A program made the position numbers and the translations under genes. From a virus: a stretch of DNA of 30,975 bases. This document shows positions 1 to 7,109 of the stretch, one piece after another; positions within the stretch are counted from its first letter, which is position 1, and the number at the start of each line of letters is the position of its first letter. The stretch covers positions 1 through 30,975 of the IMG/VR virus record IMGVR_UViG_3300009152_000139. One strand, given 5' to 3'. The notes below the pieces were generated by a model. That model did not search any database, had not been told where the DNA came from, and was given only the letters and a program-made list of their open reading frames with translations.

Positions 1-42
1 CAAATCGCTGTCCCCTCTCCACTTATCGAAAGGAGCAACACC

Positions 43-225
43 ATGAACTACCGAATCAAACTCAACACACAGGAAGATGAGAACGCTTCTCGTGGCACAA
101 GATACTACGTCGAGTTCGAACGACTCGACGATTGGAACACATCACTAGGCGAGACAGAAGGAGAAACATGGCAAGAAGCCATGTGGCTAATGCTAAGCAG
201 ACTACAGGAAATGGGGGAAATCTAA
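43..225 (+). CDS. Small hypothetical phage protein (60 aa)
   Basis: I do not recognise this family. It is a short acidic protein with a central aromatic patch (YYVEFERLDDW) and a Trp-rich C-terminal helix-like half. The start is supported by a strong ribosome binding site, cgaaaggagcaacacc, directly before ATG; nearly the same site is used at 3421. Its stop overlaps the next start by one base (TAATG), so the two genes are probably translationally coupled. It is the first complete gene of the small-gene plus-strand block. Confidence 0.75.
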   Translation: MNYRIKLNTQEDENASRGTRYYVEFERLDDWNTSLGETEGETWQEAMWLMLSRLQEMGEI

Positions 226-584
226 TGGGAGCACGTATCAACTTCGTACTAAAGGTCTATCCGAACGAACAAGCACACGTCACACTCTACTCACACTGGG
301 GCGAGACAATGTGGCGTGAAGAACTAGCCTTTGCTTTAAGCAAAGCAACACCACGATGGACAGACCAAAACTATGCAGCCCGCATAGTTGTATCACAACT
401 AATCGGCGACCAATGGAACAGCGAGACAGGCTTCGGCTTGTTCACTAGCGTTGACGGCGAGGACTTAGGGGACACCACTGTAGTGGTGGACTTTACGAAA
501 CAGACTGTCAATGATGAGGGGCATGAACATTCGTTCAATGCTTTCATCGAGTACCAACAAGAGATGAAGGAGTACCACGTATGA
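225..584 (+). CDS. Hypothetical phage protein (119 aa)
   Basis: Family not recognised. The frame is open further upstream to 132, but ATG at 225 is preferred because it overlaps the previous stop (TAATG) and has ggggaa just upstream. The protein begins MGARINFVLKV, is acidic toward the C-terminus, and looks soluble with mixed alpha/beta composition. No cysteine motif, signal peptide or membrane segment is visible. The stop overlaps the next ATG (ATGA). Confidence 0.7.
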   Translation: MGARINFVLKVYPNEQAHVTLYSHWGETMWREELAFALSKATPRWTDQNYAARIVVSQLIGDQWNSETGFGLFTSVDGEDLGDTTVVVDFTKQTVNDEGHEHSFNAFIEYQQEMKEYHV

Positions 585-889
585 CACAGAAAACAGCACT
601 CACTTTCAGTGAGTGGGAGGTTAAGTACAAGCCGAAGGCTAATCACATTGTAGAAAGTGCATCCTTTCAGGATGAGGACGGCGTCGGCATTATGTTCGAG
701 ACTTACGGAGTAGAGGTGGACTATGTCCGCACCAATTCCAACGAGCACATCTGGACATACATAGACGAAGACGATAAGGGCTACATCATTGCGGGTTATC
801 ACTGGATAAACCGCATTGGTTACTTCGTAACCACAGAACCATGGACTGATGAGTGGGAAAGTATCTCACTTGATGAGGAGGATAACTAA
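581..889 (+). CDS. Acidic hypothetical protein (102 aa)
   Basis: Family not recognised. It is strongly acidic (for example YIDEDDKGYI and the tail SLDEEDN) and rich in Trp and Tyr, with no membrane segment. The start overlaps the preceding stop as ATGA, with gaaggag about nine bases upstream. The stop overlaps the next start as TAATG. Small acidic early phage proteins sometimes mimic DNA or inhibit host enzymes, but nothing specific here shows that. Confidence 0.75.
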   Translation: MTQKTALTFSEWEVKYKPKANHIVESASFQDEDGVGIMFETYGVEVDYVRTNSNEHIWTYIDEDDKGYIIAGYHWINRIGYFVTTEPWTDEWESISLDEEDN

Positions 890-1083
890 TGACCAAGTAC
901 ATAGCCAACGAAAACGGTGACTGGTGGGAGTACGTAGAGGACTCTGTCCTCTTCGTAATCGACGACACCGAAGGTCACATAAGCAAGGCAATGCAAGAGG
1001 AGGACACATCACCCGATGATGACAAGTTCGAGAAGTTCATTTGGCGATACGGCAAAGCCGTAACAATCAAGGAGGTTATCTAA
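889..1083 (+). CDS. Acidic hypothetical protein (64 aa)
   Basis: Family not recognised. Roughly a quarter of its residues are Asp or Glu, including a DDD and EED cluster in the middle. It has several Trp and Tyr residues and no visible motif or membrane segment. It is coupled at both ends by one-base TAATG overlaps, and the start follows gaggaggataacta, a clear ribosome binding site. Confidence 0.72.
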   Translation: MTKYIANENGDWWEYVEDSVLFVIDDTEGHISKAMQEEDTSPDDDKFEKFIWRYGKAVTIKEVI

Positions 1084-1253
1084 TGATGGGCTATAAGTAT
1101 GCAGACATACAGAAGTTCGGCACTGCTCTGAATAGAGCAGAGTTCTATCTACCACCGAACGATACGGAAATAAGGGAGGGTCTCACTCAGGTGTGGGATT
1201 TCTTCGAAGGACTACTAGCCGAAGGCTATGTAGAAGGAGAGGAGCAAGAATAA
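1083..1253 (+). CDS. Small hypothetical protein (56 aa)
   Basis: Family not recognised. The frame is open from 1041, but ATG at 1083 overlaps the previous stop and follows aaggaggttatc, so it is the chosen start. A second in-frame ATG follows immediately (MMGYKYAD). The C-terminus is very acidic (EGYVEGEEQE). It is a link in the chain of coupled early genes. Confidence 0.65.
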   Translation: MMGYKYADIQKFGTALNRAEFYLPPNDTEIREGLTQVWDFFEGLLAEGYVEGEEQE

Positions 1254-1525
1254 TGGGACGCAATACAGCGCAAGACCTAGCGGAGAATGTCATTGACATT
1301 CGCCAGTCAATCGCAATACAACTGACGAGTAATCACTACCCGCCAGTGCCACTTAGCATGGTGGAACCATGCATCGAGGCAATCTATGCAGTATCCGAAG
1401 GACTAACCCATAAGCAAATCAATCTGCCGAAGGGTGTCAAATGGCGGGGCTATCCTACGGCTCCCGCCTACACGATAGTCGAAGGTCATCACTTAGAACC
1501 ATGGTGTGATTATGACAACGACTAA
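1253..1525 (+). CDS. Hypothetical protein (90 aa)
   Basis: Family not recognised. ATG at 1253 (MGRNTAQDLAENV) follows gagaggagcaagaata and overlaps the preceding stop; the longer frame from 1193 is less likely because it overlaps the preceding gene by about 60 bases. The first half looks helical and the second half is rich in Pro, Tyr and His. No catalytic motif is evident. Confidence 0.65.
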   Translation: MGRNTAQDLAENVIDIRQSIAIQLTSNHYPPVPLSMVEPCIEAIYAVSEGLTHKQINLPKGVKWRGYPTAPAYTIVEGHHLEPWCDYDND

Positions 1526-1700
1526 ACACATCATGGACATGGACATACACGAGCTCGCGGATCTGGTGTGCTTTGGATACGAAGGACATCCTTGTACCAA
1601 CACACTCGATGAGTATGGCTGTCGCAATTCCATGAAGGACAACGAGGCATTCTGTGCTGAGTGTTGTGAAGATACCAACGGAGGTGCGTGTTGTGGGTAG
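1512..1700 (+). CDS. Cysteine-rich small protein, possible metal binder (62 aa)
   Basis: The protein carries many cysteines in its C-terminal two thirds (CFGYEGHPC, then C, then CAECC and ACCG). This suggests a small zinc- or iron-binding module, although the spacing does not match a named zinc finger I know. ATG at 1512 is chosen; GTG at 1506 is in frame and possible. It overlaps the preceding gene by 14 bases and lacks a clear ribosome binding site. Its stop falls immediately before the first copy of the duplicated hairpin leader. Confidence 0.55.
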   Translation: MTTTKHIMDMDIHELADLVCFGYEGHPCTNTLDEYGCRNSMKDNEAFCAECCEDTNGGACCG

Positions 1701-1703
1701 CAC

Positions 1704-1778
1704 GTCATTCATAGATAACACATCGAAGATGTGTATAGAAAGTGGCTCAACAAATCAACCAACAAAGGAGGCAACACA
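1704..1778 (+). repeat. Duplicated hairpin leader, copy A
   Basis: This untranslated stretch matches 3354-3420. Shared parts are gtcattcatagata (14 bases exact), a cacatc/gatgtg stem flanked by catagata and yatagar, a caaccaac stretch, and an aaaggag-caacac-atg ribosome binding site. In this copy it lies wholly between genes, after the stop at 1700 and before ATG at 1779. It may be a promoter or operator plus 5' leader, or a structured RNA element controlling the downstream gene. Confidence 0.6.
1718..1734 (+). promoter_or_regulatory. Hairpin / inverted repeat in leader copy A
   Basis: acacatc and gatgtgt form a perfect 7-bp inverted repeat around a 3-base gaa. No T-run follows, so it is not a typical terminator. 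Compared with copy B, the outer pair changes from A:T here to G:C there, which keeps the pairing. Confidence 0.55.
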
Positions 1779-2150
1779 ATGAACTACAAACTCAGAGCAA
1801 TCAACGATGACTCGATTTCCCTGAACGGAACTCATGGTCAAGGCTCAATCATCACGACGATGCGTAATCTCACGCTTGCATTCGGTGAATGCGAGGAAGA
1901 AGAGAGCGACAAGACACGCTACATGTGGTTCCTCAAGTTCGAGACGGACGAAGGGGAAGATGTCGTTGCCGACATCTATGACTACAAGAACTACGACGAA
2001 GACAACGGCATGCGTATCGCCGACATCGAACTCGATGAGATATTCGAGTGGAGTATCGGCGGGACTAGTGCTCATGCTGTCTATGCAATCATGGATGCCC
2101 TTCGTAAGCGAGGCGTAAGTTTCGCTGGCGTCAAGGTCAACCACCCCTAA
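1779..2150 (+). CDS. Hypothetical protein (123 aa)
   Basis: Family not recognised. ATG at 1779 (MNYKLRAINDDS) follows aaaggaggcaacaca, a strong ribosome binding site at the end of the duplicated hairpin leader; the open frame from 1731 would run through that leader. The protein is acidic with alternating beta-like and helical stretches, and its C-terminus (AVYAIMDALRKRGVSFAGVKV) resembles a helix followed by a strand. No catalytic motif is seen. Confidence 0.7.
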   Translation: MNYKLRAINDDSISLNGTHGQGSIITTMRNLTLAFGECEEEESDKTRYMWFLKFETDEGEDVVADIYDYKNYDEDNGMRIADIELDEIFEWSIGGTSAHAVYAIMDALRKRGVSFAGVKVNHP

Positions 2151-2163
2151 CGAAAGGACGAAC

Positions 2164-2886
2164 ATGCTATCCCTGAAACGTAGCAATGACCGCAAGGTCA
2201 CCAATCTAGTAACACCTAATGGTAAGCAGTCGGCTATCGCCAACACCTTCGGCTTACCAGCAGGCAAACTCTTCTCATGTCCCGACGCGACGTCGATTTG
2301 TGAGAAGGTCTGCTATGCAGGTCGGCTTGAGAAAGCATACAAGCCAGTGCTTGCAACTCTCATGCATAACTGGGGACTACTCAAGGATGCAGACATAGAC
2401 ACAATGGTCGAACTACTCGACGACATGCTTGTTGATTTCATCGCAGATTGTGAGAGACGGAATGCCCCGAAGTTATTCCGCATCCACTGGGACGGCGACT
2501 TCTTCAGCGGTGAGTATGAGTATGCATGGCAGAAAGTAATCATGATGCATGAGGACGTGCAGTTCTGGTGCTACACACGAGTGCGATCTGCTGCCTATTC
2601 CCTATCGGGACTAACAAATCTCTCGCTGTATTACTCAACCGATAGCGAGAACAAACACATAGCCGAACAAGTTCGGCGTGATACCGACACCAAACTAGCG
2701 TATCTATCCACCACTTTTGCTGATGCAGAAGAGGAGATGACACGTATCACTGGCAAGGTAGGTGCGAAATGTCCTGCACTTACCAAGCAAATCCCGCTCA
2801 TCTCAACGAGCGGTTCAGCCTGCGTCAGCTGCGGGCTCTGCGTATACGGAAAGTCCGACATACGATTCAGCACATCTAAGAAATGA
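2164..2886 (+). CDS. GP88-family protein (phage Cys-cluster protein)
   Basis: The protein matches my knowledge of the GP88 family found in actinobacteriophages and some plasmids; its biochemical role is not established. Diagnostic features are an N-terminal Cys cluster (C39-P, C46, C50 in CPDATSICEKVCYAG), a central FRIHWDGDFF motif at about residues 105-114, WCYTR at 135-139, and a C-terminal cluster C203-P then C220-x2-C223-x2-C226. The cysteine pattern suggests bound metal or an Fe-S cluster, which is inference. At 240 aa it looks full length. The ribosome binding site is cgaaaggacgaac. Confidence 0.78.
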   Translation: MLSLKRSNDRKVTNLVTPNGKQSAIANTFGLPAGKLFSCPDATSICEKVCYAGRLEKAYKPVLATLMHNWGLLKDADIDTMVELLDDMLVDFIADCERRNAPKLFRIHWDGDFFSGEYEYAWQKVIMMHEDVQFWCYTRVRSAAYSLSGLTNLSLYYSTDSENKHIAEQVRRDTDTKLAYLSTTFADAEEEMTRITGKVGAKCPALTKQIPLISTSGSACVSCGLCVYGKSDIRFSTSKK

Positions 2887-2893
2887 GGAACTA

Positions 2894-3205
2894 ATGGAAG
2901 CATCATTCATGATCACACAAGTGGAGACAACCATGTCTAACTACACCAACCAATACCACCGATTAGGTATGCAAGACCTTGCTATCTGGCAAAGCCTTGA
3001 GAGTATCTACTCACGACCAGAAGAGTACGACCTCGTGCTTACCTCAACACGTGAAGAAGCCTTTGACCGCATGGTCAAGGACAACTGGCACGTAGATATG
3101 GGCGACCATTTCTTCGGGCTGGATTACGAAACGATAGATGAATGTGTACTTGATTACGTCAAGGCTAACAAGTTAGTAACCGATACAACAGAGGAGGAAG
3201 AATGA
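2894..3205 (+). CDS. Hypothetical protein (103 aa)
   Basis: Family not recognised. ATG at 2894 sits eight bases after the previous stop with gaggaa upstream; a second candidate start is ATG at 2933 (MSNYTNQYHRLG), preceded by gtggagacaacc. The protein is acidic and aromatic-rich, ends in DTTEEEE, and has no obvious motif. The stop overlaps the next start as ATGA. Confidence 0.62.
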   Translation: MEASFMITQVETTMSNYTNQYHRLGMQDLAIWQSLESIYSRPEEYDLVLTSTREEAFDRMVKDNWHVDMGDHFFGLDYETIDECVLDYVKANKLVTDTTEEEE

Positions 3206-3882
3206 GTGAGGCACTAGTCACCAGTAAATATACATTCGTCTGCGATCCAAACGAGTGTGACACCATGTTCGAAGTAACTACATCGGATGGGTTTGGATTT
3301 CCATCTGGAGTTACGCAGTTGAAGTGTCCGTGTGGACGTAACACAACGCTTGTGTCATTCATAGATAGCACATCTTTAGATGTGCATAGAGATAGCCAAC
3401 CAACCGAAAGGAGCAACACCATGACAACAGAAGCACCAGAAGTAACGCCAGACCAGCAGAAGATTGTGTACCTCGAGGAAGAAAAGGTTGCACTTCAGAA
3501 GCGTGTCGATGCACTAACGATTGACCTAGCAACACAACGCAGTATCGTAGATGAACACCGCCGTAAAGTAAGCAGGTTATTCACCAAGGTGAATGACTGG
3601 ATTGAAGAGAACGATGCCGAAGAGGACACAGAGATACCACTCGGTGAACTCGATGACATCCTTTATGGTGTACATGGCAGTCGACTTGTCTTCGACAAGG
3701 AATATGAAATCCAAGTACAGCATGTTGTGTATGCAACGTTTACTGTCCGAGCCAAGGACGAGGAGACTGCAGCCACAGAAGCAGAACGCTACGAGATGAA
3801 CGAGCCATCGTTCGAGACCGAAGCCGACAGCGTGGAGTATGAAGTTGACCGCGTTGTATACAGCCAACGAAAGGAAAAGTAA
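3202..3882 (+). CDS. Apparent fusion: zinc-ribbon head joined to coiled-coil protein (226 aa; nested start at 3421)
   Basis: Residues 1-50 form a zinc-ribbon-like head (CDPNEC, then CPCGR). Residues 52-73 are encoded by the second copy of the hairpin leader, and residue 74 onward (MTTEAPEVTPDQ) has a charged coiled-coil-like segment followed by a mixed alpha/beta domain. ATG at 3421 has the strong ribosome binding site cgaaaggagcaacacc and would give a 153-aa protein by itself. In copy A the upstream gene stops before the leader; here no stop exists, so the frame runs through. Either a genuine fusion or two nested products are made. Family not recognised. Confidence 0.6.
   Translation: MSEALVTSKYTFVCDPNECDTMFEVTTSDGFGFPSGVTQLKCPCGRNTTLVSFIDSTSLDVHRDSQPTERSNTMTTEAPEVTPDQQKIVYLEEEKVALQKRVDALTIDLATQRSIVDEHRRKVSRLFTKVNDWIEENDAEEDTEIPLGELDDILYGVHGSRLVFDKEYEIQVQHVVYATFTVRAKDEETAATEAERYEMNEPSFETEADSVEYEVDRVVYSQRKEK
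3354..3420 (+). repeat. Duplicated hairpin leader, copy B (read in frame)
   Basis: This is homologous to 1704-1778, starting with the identical gtcattcatagata and ending in caaccaaccgaaaggagcaacacc just before ATG 3421. Unlike copy A, it lies inside an open frame that joins the upstream zinc-ribbon segment to the downstream protein. Confidence 0.6.
3368..3385 (+). promoter_or_regulatory. Hairpin / inverted repeat in leader copy B
   Basis: gcacatct and agatgtgc form a perfect inverted repeat (8 bp around tt, or 7 bp around a 4-base loop). The outer pair is G:C where copy A has A:T, a compensatory change that suggests the structure is conserved. Confidence 0.55.
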
Positions 3883-4133
3883 TGACGATAAACAGAGGAG
3901 ATGTCTGCGCCAACGGAGCCGTTGTCGTAGATTGCAAGAAGGCATGGGATGAATCAGGTTACGTAATCCTATGCTTGTGGATCAATGACACACAGTCACA
4001 GCCATATACCCGCACAGCTGACCCATACGTAACGTGGTTCGCTCGACGTGAAGACGGAGAAATCCGTTGCTTCACTGGTCATTACCATGACCAACTCTCA
4101 GATGCAGTTGTTGATTTCACCAGCCGTATCTGA
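3882..4133 (+). CDS. Hypothetical protein (83 aa)
   Basis: Family not recognised. ATG at 3882 overlaps the previous stop (TAATG) and follows cgaaaggaaaa. The product looks like a compact beta-rich protein (GAVVVDCKKAW, GYVILCLWIND), with no membrane helix or Cys pair spacing typical of a zinc finger. Confidence 0.7.
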   Translation: MTINRGDVCANGAVVVDCKKAWDESGYVILCLWINDTQSQPYTRTADPYVTWFARREDGEIRCFTGHYHDQLSDAVVDFTSRI

Positions 4134-4169
4134 TACCCTCACCTACAACCCAACACGAAAGGAACTACC

Positions 4170-5150
4170 ATGTCAAACCTAACAATCAAGTCCCGCCGTA
4201 ATGCATACAGCATCATCGGCGAAGAAGTAACAGCAACATCAGCACGAGACGCAGCCACACAGGCTGGGCTCGACTGGCATGTATCACTAGCCGACGTTCA
4301 AGCGTTGGCTGTATCAAACACAGGTGTTAGCCAACTCGAAGTGCCTAACACTTTCGCTACTGTCCGTACCAACGAGGACAACACACAGTCAGTGCTTGGC
4401 ACTGTCGGTGGACGATACAAAGTATTCCAGAATGCTGAGATGTTCTCAGGTCTAGATGCTCTGGTCGATTCAGGAGATGCACGATATGCATATGCTGGTG
4501 AAGTCAAAGGTGGAGCACAGGTATACATGGTGCTCGAGCTACCTAAAGGTGTGAAGATTGGTAACGATGAGCATAAGGCTTATCTAGTAGCACGAACTTC
4601 ACATGATGGTTCAACTGCACTGCAGATTGCACCAAGTGTAACTCGTCTACGCTGTACCAATCAGATCGCTGGCATCTTCTCTAAGTCAGCGACCTACACA
4701 CTCAAGCACACAACCAATGCCGAGTTCAAGATTGAGGACATCCGAAAGATTATCCCAGTCACATACACTGGTATCGAGTTCTACGAAACCGTAGGCAACA
4801 AGCTTCTCAAAGAGAAGCTAACCGATATAGAGGTAGACAACATCTTCAAGAAGATGTGGTCACTACCATCCTTCGTTGAGCAATCGCCATATGCACTGCT
4901 TTCAACAGGGCAGAAGCGACAGTACAACTCGGCAATATCTGCACGAGATGCAGCCAAAGGTATCTACAAAGGTGCAACTGGCACACAAGAAGAACTGTAT
5001 GGCACAGCGTTCGGTGTGTTCCAATCAGTGGTTGAGTACGCTGACCACTACAGTCACAAGACAGAAGCAACTCGAGCCGAGCGTGTCATCAACGGTTCGG
5101 CTGACCGTATCAAGAGCAAGGCTCTTGCCCTACTAACGAAGGGAATCTAA
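4170..5150 (+). CDS. DUF932 phage/plasmid-like protein
   Basis: This 326-aa protein matches the DUF932 (phage/plasmid-like, TIGR03299-type) family. Hallmarks are the N-terminal Trp-His region GLDWHVSLADV, then FATVRTNE, a SVLGTVGGRYKVFQNAE motif around residue 90-105, VYMVLELPKG, and the central APSVTRLRCTNQI motif near residue 165. The family is common in phages and plasmids of Actinobacteria; its function is unknown. The start follows cacgaaaggaactacc. It is the largest gene of the early block and is followed immediately by the next gene. Confidence 0.82.
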   Translation: MSNLTIKSRRNAYSIIGEEVTATSARDAATQAGLDWHVSLADVQALAVSNTGVSQLEVPNTFATVRTNEDNTQSVLGTVGGRYKVFQNAEMFSGLDALVDSGDARYAYAGEVKGGAQVYMVLELPKGVKIGNDEHKAYLVARTSHDGSTALQIAPSVTRLRCTNQIAGIFSKSATYTLKHTTNAEFKIEDIRKIIPVTYTGIEFYETVGNKLLKEKLTDIEVDNIFKKMWSLPSFVEQSPYALLSTGQKRQYNSAISARDAAKGIYKGATGTQEELYGTAFGVFQSVVEYADHYSHKTEATRAERVINGSADRIKSKALALLTKGI

Positions 5151-5357
5151 ATGGATAAGGAAGACCTATACATCCAGCCTCGCATCTCAACAAGGCTGGC
5201 ACAGTACATACAAAAGGCACTCGATTACCTACACATCTATGCACAAAAGATGGATGACCCAAGCGTGATCGAGCCTGAGCTACACAAAGAAGCAGATGAT
5301 GCCATGATTGACATCATCTTAGACGCACCGCTACCAGAGGAGGAATCTAATGGGTAA
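5151..5357 (+). CDS. Small helical hypothetical protein (68 aa)
   Basis: Family not recognised. It starts directly after the DUF932 stop with gaagggaatcta as ribosome binding site. The sequence looks largely helical and acidic (LAQYIQKALDYLHIY, then DDAMIDIILDAPLPEEES). The 3' end overlaps the next gene by eight bases. Confidence 0.68.
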   Translation: MDKEDLYIQPRISTRLAQYIQKALDYLHIYAQKMDDPSVIEPELHKEADDAMIDIILDAPLPEEESNG

Positions 5358-5577
5358 GTTAATCAACAAAGATACACTCGGTGTCCGTGTTGGGGGTATG
5401 AAAATTACCCCCATCGCTGGCTGGTCATGGTACTGTGGATACCATGACTCATACGGAATCGGAGATGACCGCGACGAAGTCGTGTTCATGTTCGGTGCTC
5501 ATATGAAATACAACGAGGTCGACGGCGATGTATGTGAACCGTACTACAAGGAATGGCAAGTAAAGGAGGAAGCATGA
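5350..5577 (+). CDS. Small hypothetical protein (75 aa)
   Basis: Family not recognised. It has an aromatic core (GWSWYCGYHDSYG) and is acidic. The start follows ccagaggaggaatcta, a strong ribosome binding site. It overlaps both neighbours and belongs to the coupled early series. Confidence 0.7.
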   Translation: MGKLINKDTLGVRVGGMKITPIAGWSWYCGYHDSYGIGDDRDEVVFMFGAHMKYNEVDGDVCEPYYKEWQVKEEA

Positions 5578-5705
5578 TCTACTTAGCAAGCGTGTGTCTC
5601 ATCTGTTCATACTGCAATGCAGAGATTGAACGAGTCACAGAACGCGAAGCACAAGAAGCACTGGCTTGGCATCAGAAATATGTGCAGTGTATGAAGGAAT
5701 ACTAG
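5574..5705 (+). CDS. Short zinc-knuckle-like protein (43 aa)
   Basis: ATG at 5574 overlaps the previous stop (ATGA) and follows taaaggaggaagc. The 43-aa product contains CLICSYC near its N-terminus and H34-x4-C39 near its end, so a small C2HC-type metal site is possible. The last codon region overlaps the next start by one base. Its small size leaves the function open. Confidence 0.6.
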   Translation: MIYLASVCLICSYCNAEIERVTEREAQEALAWHQKYVQCMKEY

Positions 5706-6028
5706 TGGGCAAGCCACGTCCAACAGAGATACGTCTAGTAGCGAAGCTACTAGATCCAGACGCTGAGAACTCCGAAGATGCTGCAGCATTAGCGATTGAA
5801 ATCATTGAGGCACTAGATAACTCTAGGCTTAAACGAGAATCGTTTATTGTTGTAGCAAAGTTGGCGGACTGGGTTCCCTTGCAGGCATGGGGGGAATTCA
5901 GTACCCGCTTACAAGCAGAGAAGTTCTTCCCGCATCTATCAGCACCAGGTCCAGATACTGGTGGCAAGGGTGCAATAGCAAGGCTAGAAAATCCAGATGA
6001 TTTACTCAAACGAATAGGAGCACAGTAA
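5705..6028 (+). CDS. Hypothetical helical protein (107 aa, GTG start)
   Basis: Family not recognised. GTG at 5705 overlaps the previous stop (TAGTG) and follows atgaaggaata; the longer frame from 5666 is less likely because it overlaps the preceding gene. The protein looks all-helical, starts MGKPRPTEIRLVAKLLDP, and ends RLENPDDLLKRIGAQ. No motif or membrane span is visible. Confidence 0.65.
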   Translation: MGKPRPTEIRLVAKLLDPDAENSEDAAALAIEIIEALDNSRLKRESFIVVAKLADWVPLQAWGEFSTRLQAEKFFPHLSAPGPDTGGKGAIARLENPDDLLKRIGAQ

Positions 6029-6195
6029 TGTTCTACAACGGATTCACTTTGCTCATGCAGATACTAGCAGGCATGAGTATGTACTACGTTGGTCGACACT
6101 TTGGTTACCACCAAGGTGAGCAAGAGATGTATCAGAGATGTCGTAGTGCTGATGCAGTACGAAGAGAATTCTTTTCCGACATCAGTCGGAACTAG
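6028..6195 (+). CDS. Small membrane-anchored hypothetical protein (55 aa)
   Basis: ATG at 6028 overlaps the previous stop (TAATG) and follows aataggagcacag. Residues 6-22 (FTLLMQILAGMSMYYVG) could form one short membrane helix, followed by a basic cytoplasmic-type tail. It is the last gene of the plus-strand block, and its 3' end overlaps the converging minus-strand glycosyltransferase gene by 14 bases, with the terminator just after it. Confidence 0.6.
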   Translation: MFYNGFTLLMQILAGMSMYYVGRHFGYHQGEQEMYQRCRSADAVRREFFSDISRN

Positions 6196-6943
6196 GTTCA
6201 GAATCAAGGGCGGGGGCTTGTGCCTCCGCCTTTTTTTCTGTCTCGTCCGCGACTAGGTGCGTGATCCAAAATAATTTATAGTAGTCATAGTCATAAGAAA
6301 ATCTCTTCATGTGTTTAACTGTTGCACCTGTATGTGCGTGAAGTGGGACACCAGCTTGCTTCATTAGCATGAAGAACTGGATGTCTTCCGATACATACTG
6401 AGCATCAGTACCACCACTAGAATGCTCAACAAAAAATGGCTTGTCATGACCATGAAATTCTTTCATCTTGTCAGCCACTGATCTATGCATCAGGAAGAAT
6501 CCATAGCCAGCATAATCACATTTAACTATGGCATTAGGTTCCATTGGATGTAGGTATGACATCTGATGGATGTCATCTGGATGCGCTATGAATAGACATG
6601 GGTACGGAGACATCAACGCCTGTTCATTCTCCTTGGAAATAAAGTATGTACCACTAACAGCTGGCATTGTCTTAGCGTCAGCTATATTCCAAATTTTTTT
6701 CAGCGCATCGTTGGTTACATGGATGTCGCTATCTACCCAGAGAATCCAATCAAAGTCTGATGCATACCAAGTATCAAATGCCGTCTGTCGTTGACGCCCG
6801 ATCTGATTACCTTGCACACGTTGAGCACCTCTGATTGGCAAACCACTGGTCAGAACTGTGTAGACCAAACCCTCTGTGAACTTACCGTCTACCATCCCAT
6901 TGTCACACCATGTAAGCATCATCTTTTCATTAGCTTTGTGCAT
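6182..6943 (-). CDS. GT-A fold glycosyltransferase-like protein
   Basis: ATG at 6943 is chosen because it follows gatggggaggtaatc; the frame is open to 6988. The 253-aa product has a GT-A-type core: an early VYTVLTSGLPIRGAQ region, FDWILWVDSDI with a DxD (D71-S-D73) for metal and nucleotide-sugar binding, GTYFIS, and a CDYAGYGFFLMHR acceptor-side motif. Such enzymes transfer a sugar to DNA bases, virion proteins or surface glycans; the substrate is not visible here. The C-terminal tail (KKAEAQAPALDSEPSSD) is low-complexity and is encoded by the sequence that forms the opposite-strand terminator. The start overlaps the FmdB-like gene by 14 bases. Confidence 0.75.
   Translation of the reverse strand: MHKANEKMMLTWCDNGMVDGKFTEGLVYTVLTSGLPIRGAQRVQGNQIGRQRQTAFDTWYASDFDWILWVDSDIHVTNDALKKIWNIADAKTMPAVSGTYFISKENEQALMSPYPCLFIAHPDDIHQMSYLHPMEPNAIVKCDYAGYGFFLMHRSVADKMKEFHGHDKPFFVEHSSGGTDAQYVSEDIQFFMLMKQAGVPLHAHTGATVKHMKRFSYDYDYYKLFWITHLVADETEKKAEAQAPALDSEPSSD
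6209..6237 (+). terminator. Rho-independent terminator of the early plus-strand block
   Basis: ggcgggggc (6209-6217) pairs with gcctccgcc (6222-6230) around ttgt, with one G:T wobble, and is followed by seven T. The polarity is plus-strand. It lies inside the C-terminal codons of the opposing glycosyltransferase gene. Confidence 0.85.
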
Positions 6944-7109
6944 GATTACCTCCCCATCCTGTCCCTGTAAATTTAATTGGTGGTGCATTATATATTCTAG
7001 TTAGTGTGCTACCGCATACAGGACAGTCATACTCTTGTTCATCCTCTGTCATGCCACGTTCGATGATGACAACTTGTCCGTCACCTGGACATTCATATTC
7101 ATAGTTCAT
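6930..7109 (-). CDS. FmdB-like small zinc-ribbon protein (59 aa)
   Basis: The product begins MNYEYECPGDGQ, has a CPVCGS knuckle at about residues 29-34, and a PPIKFTGTGWGG tail close to the FmdB-family SxPxxKFxGxGW signature. FmdB-type proteins normally have two CxxC pairs; here the first is reduced to a single Cys (C7), so full zinc binding is uncertain. The start overlaps the sigma-like gene stop as TAATG. Probably a regulatory or accessory protein; role unknown. Confidence 0.7.
   Translation of the reverse strand: MNYEYECPGDGQVVIIERGMTEDEQEYDCPVCGSTLTRIYNAPPIKFTGTGWGGNHAQS

Noticed and set aside
371-802. Minus-strand 143-aa open frame
   Set aside because: Antisense to two well-supported coupled plus-strand genes, with no start signal of its own.
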